64,000 nucleotides of DNA from Eubacterium sp. (GTDB taxonomy: Bacteria; Bacillota; Clostridia; Oscillospirales; Acutalibacteraceae). Where the stretch lies: the NCBI GenBank assembly GCA_015655975.1, contig DVEP01000020.1:124001-188000 (forward strand), written 5' to 3'. The translations under genes and the position numbers were made by a program. Below the pieces are notes generated by a model. That model saw only the letters and a list, made by a program, of their open reading frames with translations. It was not told the origin of the DNA and made no database searches. Position 1 is the stretch's first letter; every line of letters begins with the position of its first letter. Shown piece after piece: positions 33,931 through 42,837 of this stretch.

Positions 33931-34831
33931 TGCCTTCCTTATTTAAATATTTACGCATGGTAATCATTGAACCGCCTACACCGCTCAAAATACCGATACC
34001 GATAAACGCGAGAAGCATATAAACGGCGTAATCCCAGAAATCTACAAGTTTCAGTTGAATTGAGTCGAACAGGTCTTTGAACTGAACTCCTACAAGTTGG
34101 TATATGCCGAACACGAGGAACAGCGAAATGACGCCCGACAAAATTCCCAAAATCATACCTTCTACGACAAACGGCAGTCTTACAAAACCGTTCGTAGCGC
34201 CTACGCTTTTCATAATGCTGATTTCAAGGCGCCTTGAATATACCGTAAGTCTGATTGTATTTGAAATGATAAACATACTGATTGCAAAAAGAACTGCTAC
34301 AATGACAATTGAAATGACTGTAACGCCCTGTCTGATTGTTACGAGTTTTTCTGCAAGTTCCTTGTTTTCACGAACTGTTTCAACATGGTTTACGGCTTTG
34401 ACTTTTTCAACAGTTTCGTCAAAAATTGACAAATCGTCTATTGTAACTTTATATGCGTCGGGCAGCGGAATGTCCTTGCTCAAACCCTGAAAGAACTCTG
34501 CCTGGGCCTCTTCCATAGTGTTGAGCTGTTCTTCCCACGCATCTTCTTTAGACTGAAAATCTACATCTTTAACATTTGAAATGTTTTCAAGTTCTGTTTT
34601 CATTGTTTCAAGGTCTGCATCGGAAGTACCGTCTTCGACAAAAGCCATGACAACATTTTCTTCTTCTATTTTACCGAGCAAAGACTCGATATTTACAAAC
34701 AGCATTGATGCAGAGCCTATCATAACAAGGCAACTCATAAGAACTGCGATAGAGGCGATACTCATCATTCTGTTTGACCAAATATTTCTAAATCCCTCTT
34801 TTATAAGGTATTTTACGCTTGAAGAACTCAT
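33911..34831 (-). CDS. ftsX: Cell-division ABC transporter permease FtsX
   Basis: A 306-residue membrane protein with four spans: one near residue 25-45, then three between about 170 and 295, around a large extracellular loop that binds the murein hydrolase. The family motif SRRLEISIMKSVGATNGFVRLPFVVEGM is unmistakable and covers the coupling helix to FtsE. It overlaps ftsE by 4 bases and the first M23 gene by 20. Confidence 0.96.
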   Translation of the reverse strand: MSSSSVKYLIKEGFRNIWSNRMMSIASIAVLMSCLVMIGSASMLFVNIESLLGKIEEENVVMAFVEDGTSDADLETMKTELENISNVKDVDFQSKEDAWEEQLNTMEEAQAEFFQGLSKDIPLPDAYKVTIDDLSIFDETVEKVKAVNHVETVRENKELAEKLVTIRQGVTVISIVIVAVLFAISMFIISNTIRLTVYSRRLEISIMKSVGATNGFVRLPFVVEGMILGILSGVISLFLVFGIYQLVGVQFKDLFDSIQLKLVDFWDYAVYMLLAFIGIGILSGVGGSMITMRKYLNKEGSEIRAL

Positions 34832-35682
34832 TCGTTACCACCTCCGTCTTTATTTTCATCTGCGGAAGTTTGCGAACTTTCAACAACATCTTCAAGATTG
34901 TCAAAAACATCGTCAAGCGAACTGTCGTTGAGTGCAGTATTTTCGCTGAAATAGTACATATCTGTTTCCTTGACTTCCGTTTCCTCTTTCTTTTTCGCAA
35001 AGCGAGCGTTAAGCGGGTCGGGAGTATCGGAAACAACCTGTCCGTTTTTAATGACTATTACACGCCTTTGATACATTTTAACAAGGTCGTGTTCGTGAGT
35101 AACCATAACTACGGTTTTGCCGTCGTTGTTGATTTTTGTCAAAAGGTCAACAATCTCTCGGCTCATTTCGGGGTCCACATTTCCCGTCGGCTCGTCGGCA
35201 ACTATCAAATCGGGGTTGTTGACAAGCGCTCTTGCAAGAGAAACACGCTGTTGTTCACCACCAGAAAGTTCGTTCGGCATACAACGGGCTTTTTTAGAAA
35301 GTCCTACAAGTCCCAGAATATACGGAACACGCTTTCTGATATCTTTTTCTTTTGCGCCGATTACACGCATAGCGAACGCTACATTGTCGTACACGCTCAT
35401 TTTCGGAATGAGTCTGAAGTCTTGGAAAACTATCCCCATTGTTCGTCTGTAATACGGAACATCTTTTCTCTTCATTTGTGCAGAAGAATAATTGTTAACT
35501 ATAACTTCGCCCTCTGTCGGCTTTTCTTCGTGCATTATAAGTTTTAAAAAGGTACTTTTACCTGCGCCCGAAGAACCTACAATAAATACAAATTCGCCGT
35601 CTTCAATCTTAATATTTACATTGCTGAGCGCCTTTGTACCGTTGGTCGAATAGACCTTCGTAACATCTTTAAATTCTATCAC
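34828..35682 (-). CDS. ftsE: Cell-division ATP-binding protein FtsE with acidic C-terminal extension
   Basis: ABC ATPase that drives FtsX. Walker A GSSGAGKST, signature LSGGEQQR, Walker B LIVADEPTG, and H-loop VTHEHD are all present. FtsE proteins are about 225-230 residues; this one is 284, with a Glu/Asp/Ser-rich tail of about 55 residues after SDTPDPLNARF. The tail is not coiled-coil-like and looks disordered. It is the first gene of an operon of about ten genes. Confidence 0.95.
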   Translation of the reverse strand: MIEFKDVTKVYSTNGTKALSNVNIKIEDGEFVFIVGSSGAGKSTFLKLIMHEEKPTEGEVIVNNYSSAQMKRKDVPYYRRTMGIVFQDFRLIPKMSVYDNVAFAMRVIGAKEKDIRKRVPYILGLVGLSKKARCMPNELSGGEQQRVSLARALVNNPDLIVADEPTGNVDPEMSREIVDLLTKINNDGKTVVMVTHEHDLVKMYQRRVIVIKNGQVVSDTPDPLNARFAKKKEETEVKETDMYYFSENTALNDSSLDDVFDNLEDVVESSQTSADENKDGGGNE

Positions 35683-35879
35683 TTAAACTACCTCTATTTT
35701 AACAAATACTATATTTTGTAACGCAATTTGGAAAAATATCCATATATTGTTTTGCCCAAATTTCATAATATTATAATATCACAACTTAGGAAAAATCGCA
35801 ATAGAATTTTGTATCTTTTTTGTAAAAACTGTAACTAAGTTGTAATCGTTTTAAACTGTACCGTGTTTAATGAATTGTA
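35683..35879. other. Intergenic region upstream of ftsE
   Basis: AT-rich, probably holding the ftsE promoter. TTATAATAT near 35771 is the only box-like stretch and I cannot fix a start site. No coding frame or repeat is evident. Confidence 0.35.
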
Positions 35880-35916
35880 AAAAATAAAACGGCATTTTAA
35901 AACAAAATGCCGTTTC
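35880..35916 (-). terminator. Rho-independent terminator after rubredoxin
   Basis: Minus strand AAACGGCATTTT, a five-base loop, AAAATGCCGTTT and a T-rich run. Confidence 0.85.
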
Positions 35917-35947
35917 CGATAAATTCTTAAATTGAATATATTTCGAC

Positions 35948-36103
35948 TTATTCTTCTGAAAAACTGTCTTTACCTACTCCGCAAAGAGGACAAAGAAAAT
36001 CTTCAGGAAGGTCTTCCCATTTTGTGCCGGGAGCAATTCCGTTTTCTTCGTCGCCGAGTTCTTCGTCATAAACATAGCCGCATACATCGCAGATATATTT
36101 CAT
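35948..36103 (-). CDS. Rubredoxin
   Basis: A 51-residue rubredoxin. YICDVCGYVYD and FLCPLCGVGKD give the two CX2C knuckles that bind one iron. The hydrophobic core residues and the APGTKWEDLPEDF linker are canonical. GGAGGT lies before the ATG. The next gene upstream is a flavodiiron protein, so rubredoxin probably passes electrons to it for O2 or NO reduction. Confidence 0.96.
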   Translation of the reverse strand: MKYICDVCGYVYDEELGDEENGIAPGTKWEDLPEDFLCPLCGVGKDSFSEE

Positions 36104-36209
36104 TTGCAATACCTCCGTAAATTATTTAACAACAAATGTTATTATATTGTTTTACCAACAACTTCATATTATCAAAAACAATTTTATTTTTCAAGCAAAA
36201 AATTAAAAA

Positions 36210-37406
36210 TTACATACTTTTTTCAATTTCGTCAACAAGAGCGTCGATTTGCTCCGTCTGACAATCTTTGAGCGACGATTTGATTGTGAGCGTATTTTCA
36301 AGATATGTCATATTTTTAAGAGGCTCAAGCACCGCGCGCATCTGCTTTGCGCTGACAGGCGCCCAAGAGCCGTTTTCAACAAAAGCGACCGTTCTGTTTT
36401 GAACTGAGTGGGCAACAACATCGTGAAGCAGGTCTTCCATTTTGATGAAAATACCGTTGTTGTATGTGTTTGATGCAAAAACAATGTGGCTGTACTCAAA
36501 AATGGCAGAAATAACTTCCGAAACATGAGTAACGGAAACATCGAACACCTTTGTTTCTACACCTTTTTCACGCAGTTTACATGCCAAAATATCGCACGCA
36601 TTTGCAGTATTGCCGTAAACCGAAGAGTACGCAATTACAACGCCTTTCTTCTCGCTTTCGTATTTGCTCCAGTTTGAATACTTTTCAAGCAAAAAGTCAA
36701 TATCGTTTCTGTGAACAAAGCCGTGAAGCGGGCAAATCATTTTAATATCAAGCGCAGACGCTTTTTTCAACAAAATCTGCACCTGCATACCGTATTTACC
36801 GACAATGTTTGAATAGTAGCGACGGGACTCGTCAAGGCAATCTCTTTCAAAATTTACCTCGTCAGAAAAAATTGCACCGTCAAGACTTCCGAAACTGCCG
36901 AACGCGTCTGCCGAGAACAAAATTTTATCTGTACTGTCGTACGAAACCATAACCTCGGGCCAATGCACCATCGGAGCCATCAAGAATGTGAACTTATGCT
37001 TACCTGTTTCAAGAGTGTCGCCCTCTTTTACAAGCTGAACTCTGCCTGAAAAATCGCCTTCAAAAAACTGGTTCAACATAGCAAGAATTTTTGCGTTGCA
37101 AACAACCGTTGCGTTCGGATACCTTGAAATTGTTTCGGCAACCGTTGCGGAGTGGTCAGGTTCCATATGATGAATTACTATATAATCAAGTTCTCTGCCG
37201 TCGAGCGCGTGCTTTACATTTTCAAAAAACAATTCGCCTACCGCTTTGTCAACAGTATCGAAAAGCACTGTTTTTTCATCTGTCAAAACATAGGAGTTGT
37301 ATGAAATTCCTCTGGGCACGGGGTACACGCCCTCAAAAAGTGCAAGTCGTCTGTCATTTGCCCCGACCCAAATTAAATCGTCGGATATTTTTCTTGTGCA
37401 GTACAT
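36210..37406 (-). CDS. Flavodiiron protein (FprA-type oxygen/NO reductase)
   Basis: A 398-residue A-type flavoprotein. The N-terminal metallo-beta-lactamase-like domain holds the diiron ligands (HHMEPDHSATV with HxExDH, APMVHWPEVM, SADAFGSF, CPLHGFVH). The C-terminal flavodoxin domain starts at IAYSSVYGNTANA and continues with VFASNTYNNG. It reduces O2 to water or NO to N2O and protects anaerobic metalloenzymes such as the hydrogenases matured by hydE/hydG. Confidence 0.96.
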   Translation of the reverse strand: MYCTRKISDDLIWVGANDRRLALFEGVYPVPRGISYNSYVLTDEKTVLFDTVDKAVGELFFENVKHALDGRELDYIVIHHMEPDHSATVAETISRYPNATVVCNAKILAMLNQFFEGDFSGRVQLVKEGDTLETGKHKFTFLMAPMVHWPEVMVSYDSTDKILFSADAFGSFGSLDGAIFSDEVNFERDCLDESRRYYSNIVGKYGMQVQILLKKASALDIKMICPLHGFVHRNDIDFLLEKYSNWSKYESEKKGVVIAYSSVYGNTANACDILACKLREKGVETKVFDVSVTHVSEVISAIFEYSHIVFASNTYNNGIFIKMEDLLHDVVAHSVQNRTVAFVENGSWAPVSAKQMRAVLEPLKNMTYLENTLTIKSSLKDCQTEQIDALVDEIEKSM

Positions 37407-37698
37407 AAAACTTCCTCCTGAATATTAATGAAATTATAAAAAAATTTATAAAAAATCATATTTAAAAGTCTGTTTTCAACAATTTTTTACCTGAAAAAAT
37501 AGTATCTTAATATTTACTAAAATTTGCAAAATGCGAAAAATTATTTCGCTTATACGCCTTCTTCAAAATTGTCTAAAATATTTTACACTTTTTATTTATG
37601 TTTTTCAAGAAATAAATTATTAATATTGATATAAACGGCATAAAATAAGGAATTTTATATATTTTTCGTTACTTTTGTGTTAAACTTGCACTAATTTA
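37407..37698. other. AT-rich divergent intergenic region
   Basis: About 290 bases between the flavodiiron gene and the EF-G-like promoter. No coding frame, hairpin or repeat is evident. Confidence 0.4.
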
Positions 37699-37727
37699 TT
37701 GACAAATGTTGAAATTTATTATACAAT
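37699..37727 (+). promoter_or_regulatory. Consensus promoter of the EF-G-like gene
   Basis: TTGACA (37699-37704), 17 bases, TACAAT (37722-37727). Near-consensus spacing and sequence. Confidence 0.8.
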
Positions 37728-37767
37728 TTTAACAACATACTTTCATATTCAGATTGGAGTGTTCTAT

Positions 37768-39819
37768 TTGAAAAAATACAATTCAAAAGATATACGAAAC
37801 ATAGCCCTCACAGGTCATGCGAGCAAGGGCAAAACAACACTTGTCGAGGCAATGCTTTACACGGCAGGATTAACGGAGAGAATGGGTACGGTTGCCGACG
37901 GAAACACTGTTTGCGACAGCGACGCGGAAGAAAAGAAAAGAAAATTCTCTATTTCTTCTGCCGTTGCGCCGATAGAGTTTAACGGCAAAAAGCTGAACTT
38001 CATCGACACACCGGGACTGTTTGATTTTGAAACAGGCAGTGCAGAGGGTATCAGAGCGGCAGACTGCGCAATGATTGTCGTCTCGGCAAGAACGGGTCTT
38101 GCAGTCGGCGGAGAAAAAGCATTCAAAGCCGCTTCAAAAAGAAGAATTGCCCAAATGTTTGTTCTGAACAAAATGGACCACGAAAGAGCAGATTTCTACA
38201 AGTCGATGAACGAAATTGTTGCAAAATTCGGCACTTGCGTATGTCCGATTATAGTACCTGTACTCAAGGGCGGAAAAATCGACTCATACTACAACCTGAT
38301 TGAAGACAAAGCGTACAGATACGACGGAATAAAAAGAAGCGAAGTAACTGCCGAGCCTGACGATACGGCAAGGTTTAACGCCGTAAAAGAAGTATTCAAT
38401 GAGGCTGTCGCAGGCGCAGATGACGAATTGATGGAAAAATTCTTCGAGGGCGAAGAATTGACAAAAGAAGACAAAATAAACGGTATCAAAGCAGGTATGA
38501 AAGCAGGTTCCGTAATTCCGCTTGTGTGCGTCTCGGCGGCGCAGGGCACCTGTGTAGATATGCTTCTTGAATTTTTATCAGAATGCGCTCCCGAGCCAAA
38601 AGCCGAGTATGCGTACGACGAGAACAGCGAGCCGTGTGAACTTTTACCTGAAGAAAACGGACCTACAGCCGCAATCTGTTTCAAAACGGTTGCAGACCCT
38701 TTCATAGGAAAACTGTCTTACTTCAAGGTTGTCAGCGGTAAAATCACAACGGGAATGACAGCCAAAAATTCGAGAACGGGCGAAACGGAAAAAGTCGGAA
38801 AAATTGTTTTTGTCAGAGGTCAAAAACAGGAAGACACAACGGAGATTTCTGCCGGCGACATCGGAGCAGTTACAAAACTCTCAACATTTGCAACAGGCGA
38901 CACACTTTGCTCGTCAAAAGTATTCACACTCGACCCTGTTTCCATACCGAAAAGCGTGTACAAAATGGCAGTATTGCCCGAAAAGAAAGGCGACGAAGAA
39001 AAAATTGCGACAGGTCTGACCCGTTTATGCGAAGAAGACCCCGCACTTACTTTCAGCACAGACAACGAAACGCACGAACAGATTTTGAGCGGATTGGGCG
39101 AACAGCACCTTGATGTTGCAATTTCAAAACTGAAAGCAAAATACGGTGTTTCTGCGATTTTGAAAGCACCGAAAATTGCATACAGAGAAACTATCACAAA
39201 GAAAGTTTCGGCACAAGGCAGACACAAAAAGCAGAGCGGCGGACACGGACAGTTCGGCGATGTATTTATTGAATTTGAGCCTTGTCAAAGCGAAGACCTT
39301 GAATTTGCAGAAAGAATTGTCGGCGGTTCCGTACCTAAAAACTTCTTCCCTGCCGTTGAAAAAGGCTTGAGAGAGTCCATACAAAAAGGCGTAGTTGCAG
39401 GCTACCCTATGGTCGGCGTGAAAGCAACTCTTTACGACGGCTCTTACCACCCTGTTGACTCGTCGGAAATGAGTTTCAAAATTGCCGCAAACCTCGCTTA
39501 TAAAAACGGTATTCCTCAGGCAAACCCTGTTTTGCTTGAACCCGTAGGCACACTCAAAGCGCTTTGTAACGACGAAGCAATGGGCGATATTATCGGAGAC
39601 ATTAACAAAAGACGAGGAAGAGTTCTCGGTATGACTCCTCAGGGCAACGGAATGCAGGAAATTTTGGCAGAAGTTCCTATCGGAGAAACGGCTACATTCT
39701 CAACTGCAATGCGCCAGATTACTCAGGGCAGAGGAAGTTTTGAAATAGAATTTGCACGATATGAAAAAGTGCCCGAACATATTGCTCAAAAAATTATAGA
39801 AGATTCTAAAGAAGAATAA
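37768..39819 (+). CDS. Elongation factor G-like translational GTPase
   Basis: A 683-residue protein from the TTG at 37768, with GGAGTG at 37756. Domains follow EF-G: the G domain (GHASKGKTTL, DTPGLFDF, NKMD), domain II (KVVSGKITTGM), domain III (EEDPALTFSTDNETHEQILSG), domain IV (SGGHGQFGDVFIEFEP) and domain V (RRGRVLGMTP). In true EF-G the G3 motif is DTPGH with a catalytic His; here it is DTPGL. This marks the EF-G-like paralogue family, whose role is unclear. It is monocistronic, with its own strong promoter and terminator. Confidence 0.93.
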   Translation: MKKYNSKDIRNIALTGHASKGKTTLVEAMLYTAGLTERMGTVADGNTVCDSDAEEKKRKFSISSAVAPIEFNGKKLNFIDTPGLFDFETGSAEGIRAADCAMIVVSARTGLAVGGEKAFKAASKRRIAQMFVLNKMDHERADFYKSMNEIVAKFGTCVCPIIVPVLKGGKIDSYYNLIEDKAYRYDGIKRSEVTAEPDDTARFNAVKEVFNEAVAGADDELMEKFFEGEELTKEDKINGIKAGMKAGSVIPLVCVSAAQGTCVDMLLEFLSECAPEPKAEYAYDENSEPCELLPEENGPTAAICFKTVADPFIGKLSYFKVVSGKITTGMTAKNSRTGETEKVGKIVFVRGQKQEDTTEISAGDIGAVTKLSTFATGDTLCSSKVFTLDPVSIPKSVYKMAVLPEKKGDEEKIATGLTRLCEEDPALTFSTDNETHEQILSGLGEQHLDVAISKLKAKYGVSAILKAPKIAYRETITKKVSAQGRHKKQSGGHGQFGDVFIEFEPCQSEDLEFAERIVGGSVPKNFFPAVEKGLRESIQKGVVAGYPMVGVKATLYDGSYHPVDSSEMSFKIAANLAYKNGIPQANPVLLEPVGTLKALCNDEAMGDIIGDINKRRGRVLGMTPQGNGMQEILAEVPIGETATFSTAMRQITQGRGSFEIEFARYEKVPEHIAQKIIEDSKEE

Positions 39820-39865
39820 ATTTACATAGAAATTTTCTTGTTGTTTTTTCATAAAAACACACTTC

Positions 39866-39912
39866 AAAAAAACGACAGACTTTTGCTAAAACAAAGGTCT
39901 GCCGTTTTTTTA
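39866..39912. terminator. Bidirectional terminator
   Basis: AAAAACGACAGACTTTTG with CAAAGGTCTGCCGTTTTT, a near-perfect stem with A/T runs, between convergent genes. Confidence 0.88.
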
Positions 39913-39966
39913 TGTTTATATATTATTTTTCAAATTTTAGTAAAAAATCAAAAATCTAAATTAAAA

Positions 39967-40992
39967 TCAGAAATTTGAATCAATAACTTTGTTTGCAACA
40001 TCGCTCGTTGCGTAGTCAAAAATGAGCCATCCGACACGCTTTTCTTCCAAATTCATTTGCAAAAACTCATCGTTGATTTTCTTTGCAAAATAATACGGAT
40101 GTCCGACAGGGAGCGAGCCTTTTGTACTTGCAAAATTGATGAAAATATCATTTTGTCCTACTATTTTCTCTGCCTTTTCAAGCGACTTTTCAAATGCTTT
40201 CAACTTATTTTCAAAATTGTATTCAAACCTATCCTGAACATACAAAGAACTTTCTCCGACTTTTACATCGCTTTTTTCAAACGGCAAATCTTTGACCTCA
40301 CTGCCCTTCTGGTCCTGCCACTCGAGTTTTATACCCGACTTTTCTTTCAAATCTGCCTCGTCTTCATATCGTCTGAAAAGCACAATTTTGCCCCTCGATT
40401 CGCTCAAAGTCGGAATTTCGCTGTCAAGAAGCCACATTTCGGGATTTTCACTTATAATTTCATTGAGAAGCTTTTGAAGTTTTTTCGTGTCGTCGTCTTT
40501 GTTTTCCTGTTTCACGACAAAAATAATTGTTTCTGTCGGGTTTTCTTTCAAAAACTCATAGCACTGCTCTAAAACGGCGTCTATATACAGCGTTTCATTC
40601 CAAGGGTAGTCGTCCGTTTTGCACGAAGTAAAACCATGCACCAACTTCAACTTTTCATTTTCATCTGCATCAAGTCTGATGTCCAGATACCTATACCCCG
40701 CCTCAAGTTGCTCCTTTATGCTCAAGCACTGACATCTCGAAAAAAGCGCAAGCTGAACATACTGCGTAGCACTGTCGTGAGTGCCGGGAATGTTGATTTT
40801 GTTCAAGGTCAAATCGTCGTCGAGCGAACTCATCCAACTGTTCAAATTTTCAAATTTTTCGGGATTGTTTGAATTTCGGCACAATTTGTTTTCAACGCTC
40901 GGCACTGCATACATTAAAGTAACGAGCAAAAACACCGCAACAAAAATAACAATAACCGCTTTTTTTACTGCTGACTTTCTTTTCATCTCCAC
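39967..40992 (-). CDS. Phosphatidylinositol-specific phospholipase C-like protein
   Basis: A 341-residue protein with an N-terminal membrane or signal helix (residues 11-30) and a PI-PLC X domain. NIPGTHDSATQ carries the first catalytic His (72) and LVHGF the second (119). YLDIRLDAD, VVKQEN and VGWLIFDYA fit the bacterial PI-PLC fold. The start is uncertain: GTG at 40992 or ATG at 40986. Bacterial PI-PLC cleaves phosphatidylinositol or its glycans; the target here is unknown. Single gene. Confidence 0.85.
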   Translation of the reverse strand: MEMKRKSAVKKAVIVIFVAVFLLVTLMYAVPSVENKLCRNSNNPEKFENLNSWMSSLDDDLTLNKINIPGTHDSATQYVQLALFSRCQCLSIKEQLEAGYRYLDIRLDADENEKLKLVHGFTSCKTDDYPWNETLYIDAVLEQCYEFLKENPTETIIFVVKQENKDDDTKKLQKLLNEIISENPEMWLLDSEIPTLSESRGKIVLFRRYEDEADLKEKSGIKLEWQDQKGSEVKDLPFEKSDVKVGESSLYVQDRFEYNFENKLKAFEKSLEKAEKIVGQNDIFINFASTKGSLPVGHPYYFAKKINDEFLQMNLEEKRVGWLIFDYATSDVANKVIDSNF

Positions 40993-41231
40993 ACAACTTT
41001 CAAAAATTTTCTGTTTTCAAACCATACTGTCTGCACAATAATATATACATTATGTACCTTGATATAGTAACAAAAAGCAGTTAAAGTGTCAATATTTTAT
41101 GATTTCTCGAAAATATTTTTATACTTCAAACACAAGATTTCTTTCGTCTTGTTAAGATTAAGAGAAGTTGAGAAGCATGACTGAATTTCACTTTATTCAA
41201 TATTTTCTGTACGCCGATATTTATTTATCAC
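40993..41231. other. AT-rich intergenic region
   Basis: Holds the promoter of the PI-PLC-like gene, probably TTGATA-type near 41060. No coding frame is evident. Confidence 0.35.
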
Positions 41232-41262
41232 AAAAAACGACCGTCATTGACGGCCGTTTTTC
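41232..41262 (-). terminator. Rho-independent terminator after the MFS gene
   Basis: ACGACCGTCATTGACGGCCGT flanked by A- and T-runs. On the minus strand it ends the transketolase/MFS operon. Confidence 0.85.
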
Positions 41263-41300
41263 AAAGAGGGGTGAAAGGAGAGTAATTAAATTATTTTTTG

Positions 41301-41378
41301 TATGGCATAACAGATAAAATAATTACAAGGGGTATATGTGTTATGCCATAGCAATTTATAACACATTGCAAAGCAATG
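41301..41378. repeat. Two inverted repeats in the 3' region of the MFS gene
   Basis: TATGGCATAACA (41301-41312) and TGTTATGCCATA (41339-41350) are perfect 12-base arms around 26 bases. CATTGC AAA GCAATG (41364-41378) is a second perfect stem. Neither has a T-run, so they are not simple terminators. They may be RNA structure or protein sites. Confidence 0.55.
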
Positions 41379-41411
41379 TCATTATACTGAAACAAACTAT
41401 AATTCTAAAAT

Positions 41412-42755
41412 TTATGCTTTTGCCTCTGTCTGTGCCTTAATTTTTTTGTTGCTCGGGTAAATCAATGCGCCGACAACTGTCAACACACCTGCAAGACACA
41501 TCATACTTGTAGCGTTTTGCATGCCCATATTTTTCTGCAAAGCATTGAATACAAACGGCATTGCAAGAGAAAGTGTATTGCCGAGAAGTGTCCAGCAACC
41601 GTTTGCTGCTGCGAAAACTTTTGAAGTCATACCTGCAGCTGTCATAATGCTGATATTTACAACAGGAACAAATACCGAGAATGATACGCCTACCAAAATT
41701 ACCATTATTTTGAGCAAGAGTTCAGATTTAACATTGATTGCTCCGAAGCAAGCAAGAGGTAAAATTACCATAAGTGCAATATAAACAATTTTGTAGTTTT
41801 TGATTTTTCCGATGAAAAGTCCTGAAACAACACACGAAATCAAACCTGCCAAACTAATGAGACCTGTGATTTGGCTTGATTCCTGAGGTTCCATTTGATG
41901 AACTTTCTGCAAAATTGTAGGAAGATATGTCTGGAACATCATGTAGAGCCATGTTGCACCCGTAAAGCAAATCATTGCGCTCCAAACAGAACGGAATTTC
42001 AACGCTTTAAGAATGCTGTTGCCGGATTTTTCTTCAGCTTGAGCACCGACATTATTTTGTGCATTTTGAGAATTATATTCAATGAAGAATTTGTTTGGTT
42101 TGTAATCGGCAATTGCCCAAATAATGCCGATAGCTAAACAGGAAGCGCCCCATATCATAAACATCTTGTTCCAACTTTGACCTAAAGAAGTGTACATAGG
42201 AATAGTGATACTGAACGCCGCCGTAGTCGTCAATGAGTTTGTTGCCTGTACCAAACTTGAACACATACCTCTTGCATTGTTGCTTGTAAAACGCTCCGAA
42301 ACAAGAGTGGTAATACAAACTATTACAAAGCCATTGCAAAGACCTGTAATTAAACGCGCAATGAGCATAGGTGTGAAAGACTGTGCTGTGTATCCCAGGA
42401 TACCTGCAATGAAGTAACCTGCCATACCTATTGTCATTGACTTACTTGTACCGATACGGTCAATAAACAAACTAACTAAAAGACTGCCTACGCCCATCAT
42501 AAGAGTTGCAGATGTCTGCAATGTTCCGCCGAGACCCAAGTCTATGCCCAAATCGCTTGTAATTGGCTGCATAAGGGGCGGTACCATAAAGGAAATTTGT
42601 GAACGGAAGAAAGAAATTATGACCTGAAATATCATAAAAACTACCGCTAAAGTGAACGCTTTTTTAGCTAAAGGATTTTCCTTTTTCATAGTAGGAGATT
42701 TGTCCAAAAAATTCGCCTGCTTTCTATTTAGATTTTGCGAGGGCAGTTTTTTCAA
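41412..42755 (-). CDS. MFS transporter
   Basis: A 447-residue major facilitator protein with 12 predicted spans. FRSQISFMVPPLMQP, LTGLCNGFVIVC and the central loop near residue 230 are visible. The start is uncertain: TTG at 42755, the ATG at 42689, or between. Neither has a convincing ribosome site, and the TTG lies in a hairpin. By position after the transketolase genes it probably imports or exports a metabolite used by that pathway. Substrate unknown. Confidence 0.85.
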   Translation of the reverse strand: MKKLPSQNLNRKQANFLDKSPTMKKENPLAKKAFTLAVVFMIFQVIISFFRSQISFMVPPLMQPITSDLGIDLGLGGTLQTSATLMMGVGSLLVSLFIDRIGTSKSMTIGMAGYFIAGILGYTAQSFTPMLIARLITGLCNGFVIVCITTLVSERFTSNNARGMCSSLVQATNSLTTTAAFSITIPMYTSLGQSWNKMFMIWGASCLAIGIIWAIADYKPNKFFIEYNSQNAQNNVGAQAEEKSGNSILKALKFRSVWSAMICFTGATWLYMMFQTYLPTILQKVHQMEPQESSQITGLISLAGLISCVVSGLFIGKIKNYKIVYIALMVILPLACFGAINVKSELLLKIMVILVGVSFSVFVPVVNISIMTAAGMTSKVFAAANGCWTLLGNTLSLAMPFVFNALQKNMGMQNATSMMCLAGVLTVVGALIYPSNKKIKAQTEAKA

Positions 42756-42762
42756 CTGCCCT
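42740..42762. other. Hairpin over the MFS TTG start
   Basis: AGGGCAGTT (42740-42748) and AACTGCCCT (42754-42762), perfect 9-base arms and a 5-base loop. On the minus strand it covers the GGGCAG before TTG 42755 and could hide that site, or act as a partial terminator after the transketolase genes. No T-run follows. Confidence 0.55.
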
Positions 42763-42837
42763 TTTGCAATGATAATTAAAATTTATAATCAAAATAATAG
42801 TATTTATAAAACAAATAAAAGTAAAATATTCGGTCAA

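Noticed and set aside
37699..37767. 23-codon N-terminal extension of the EF-G-like protein
   Set aside because: Its first codon lies in the -35 box of a near-consensus promoter, so it cannot be translated from that transcript; the TTG at 37768 has a ribosome site.
42689..42755. Secure choice of the MFS start codon
   Set aside because: Neither TTG 42755 nor ATG 42689 has a convincing ribosome site, so the longer frame is given only as a default.
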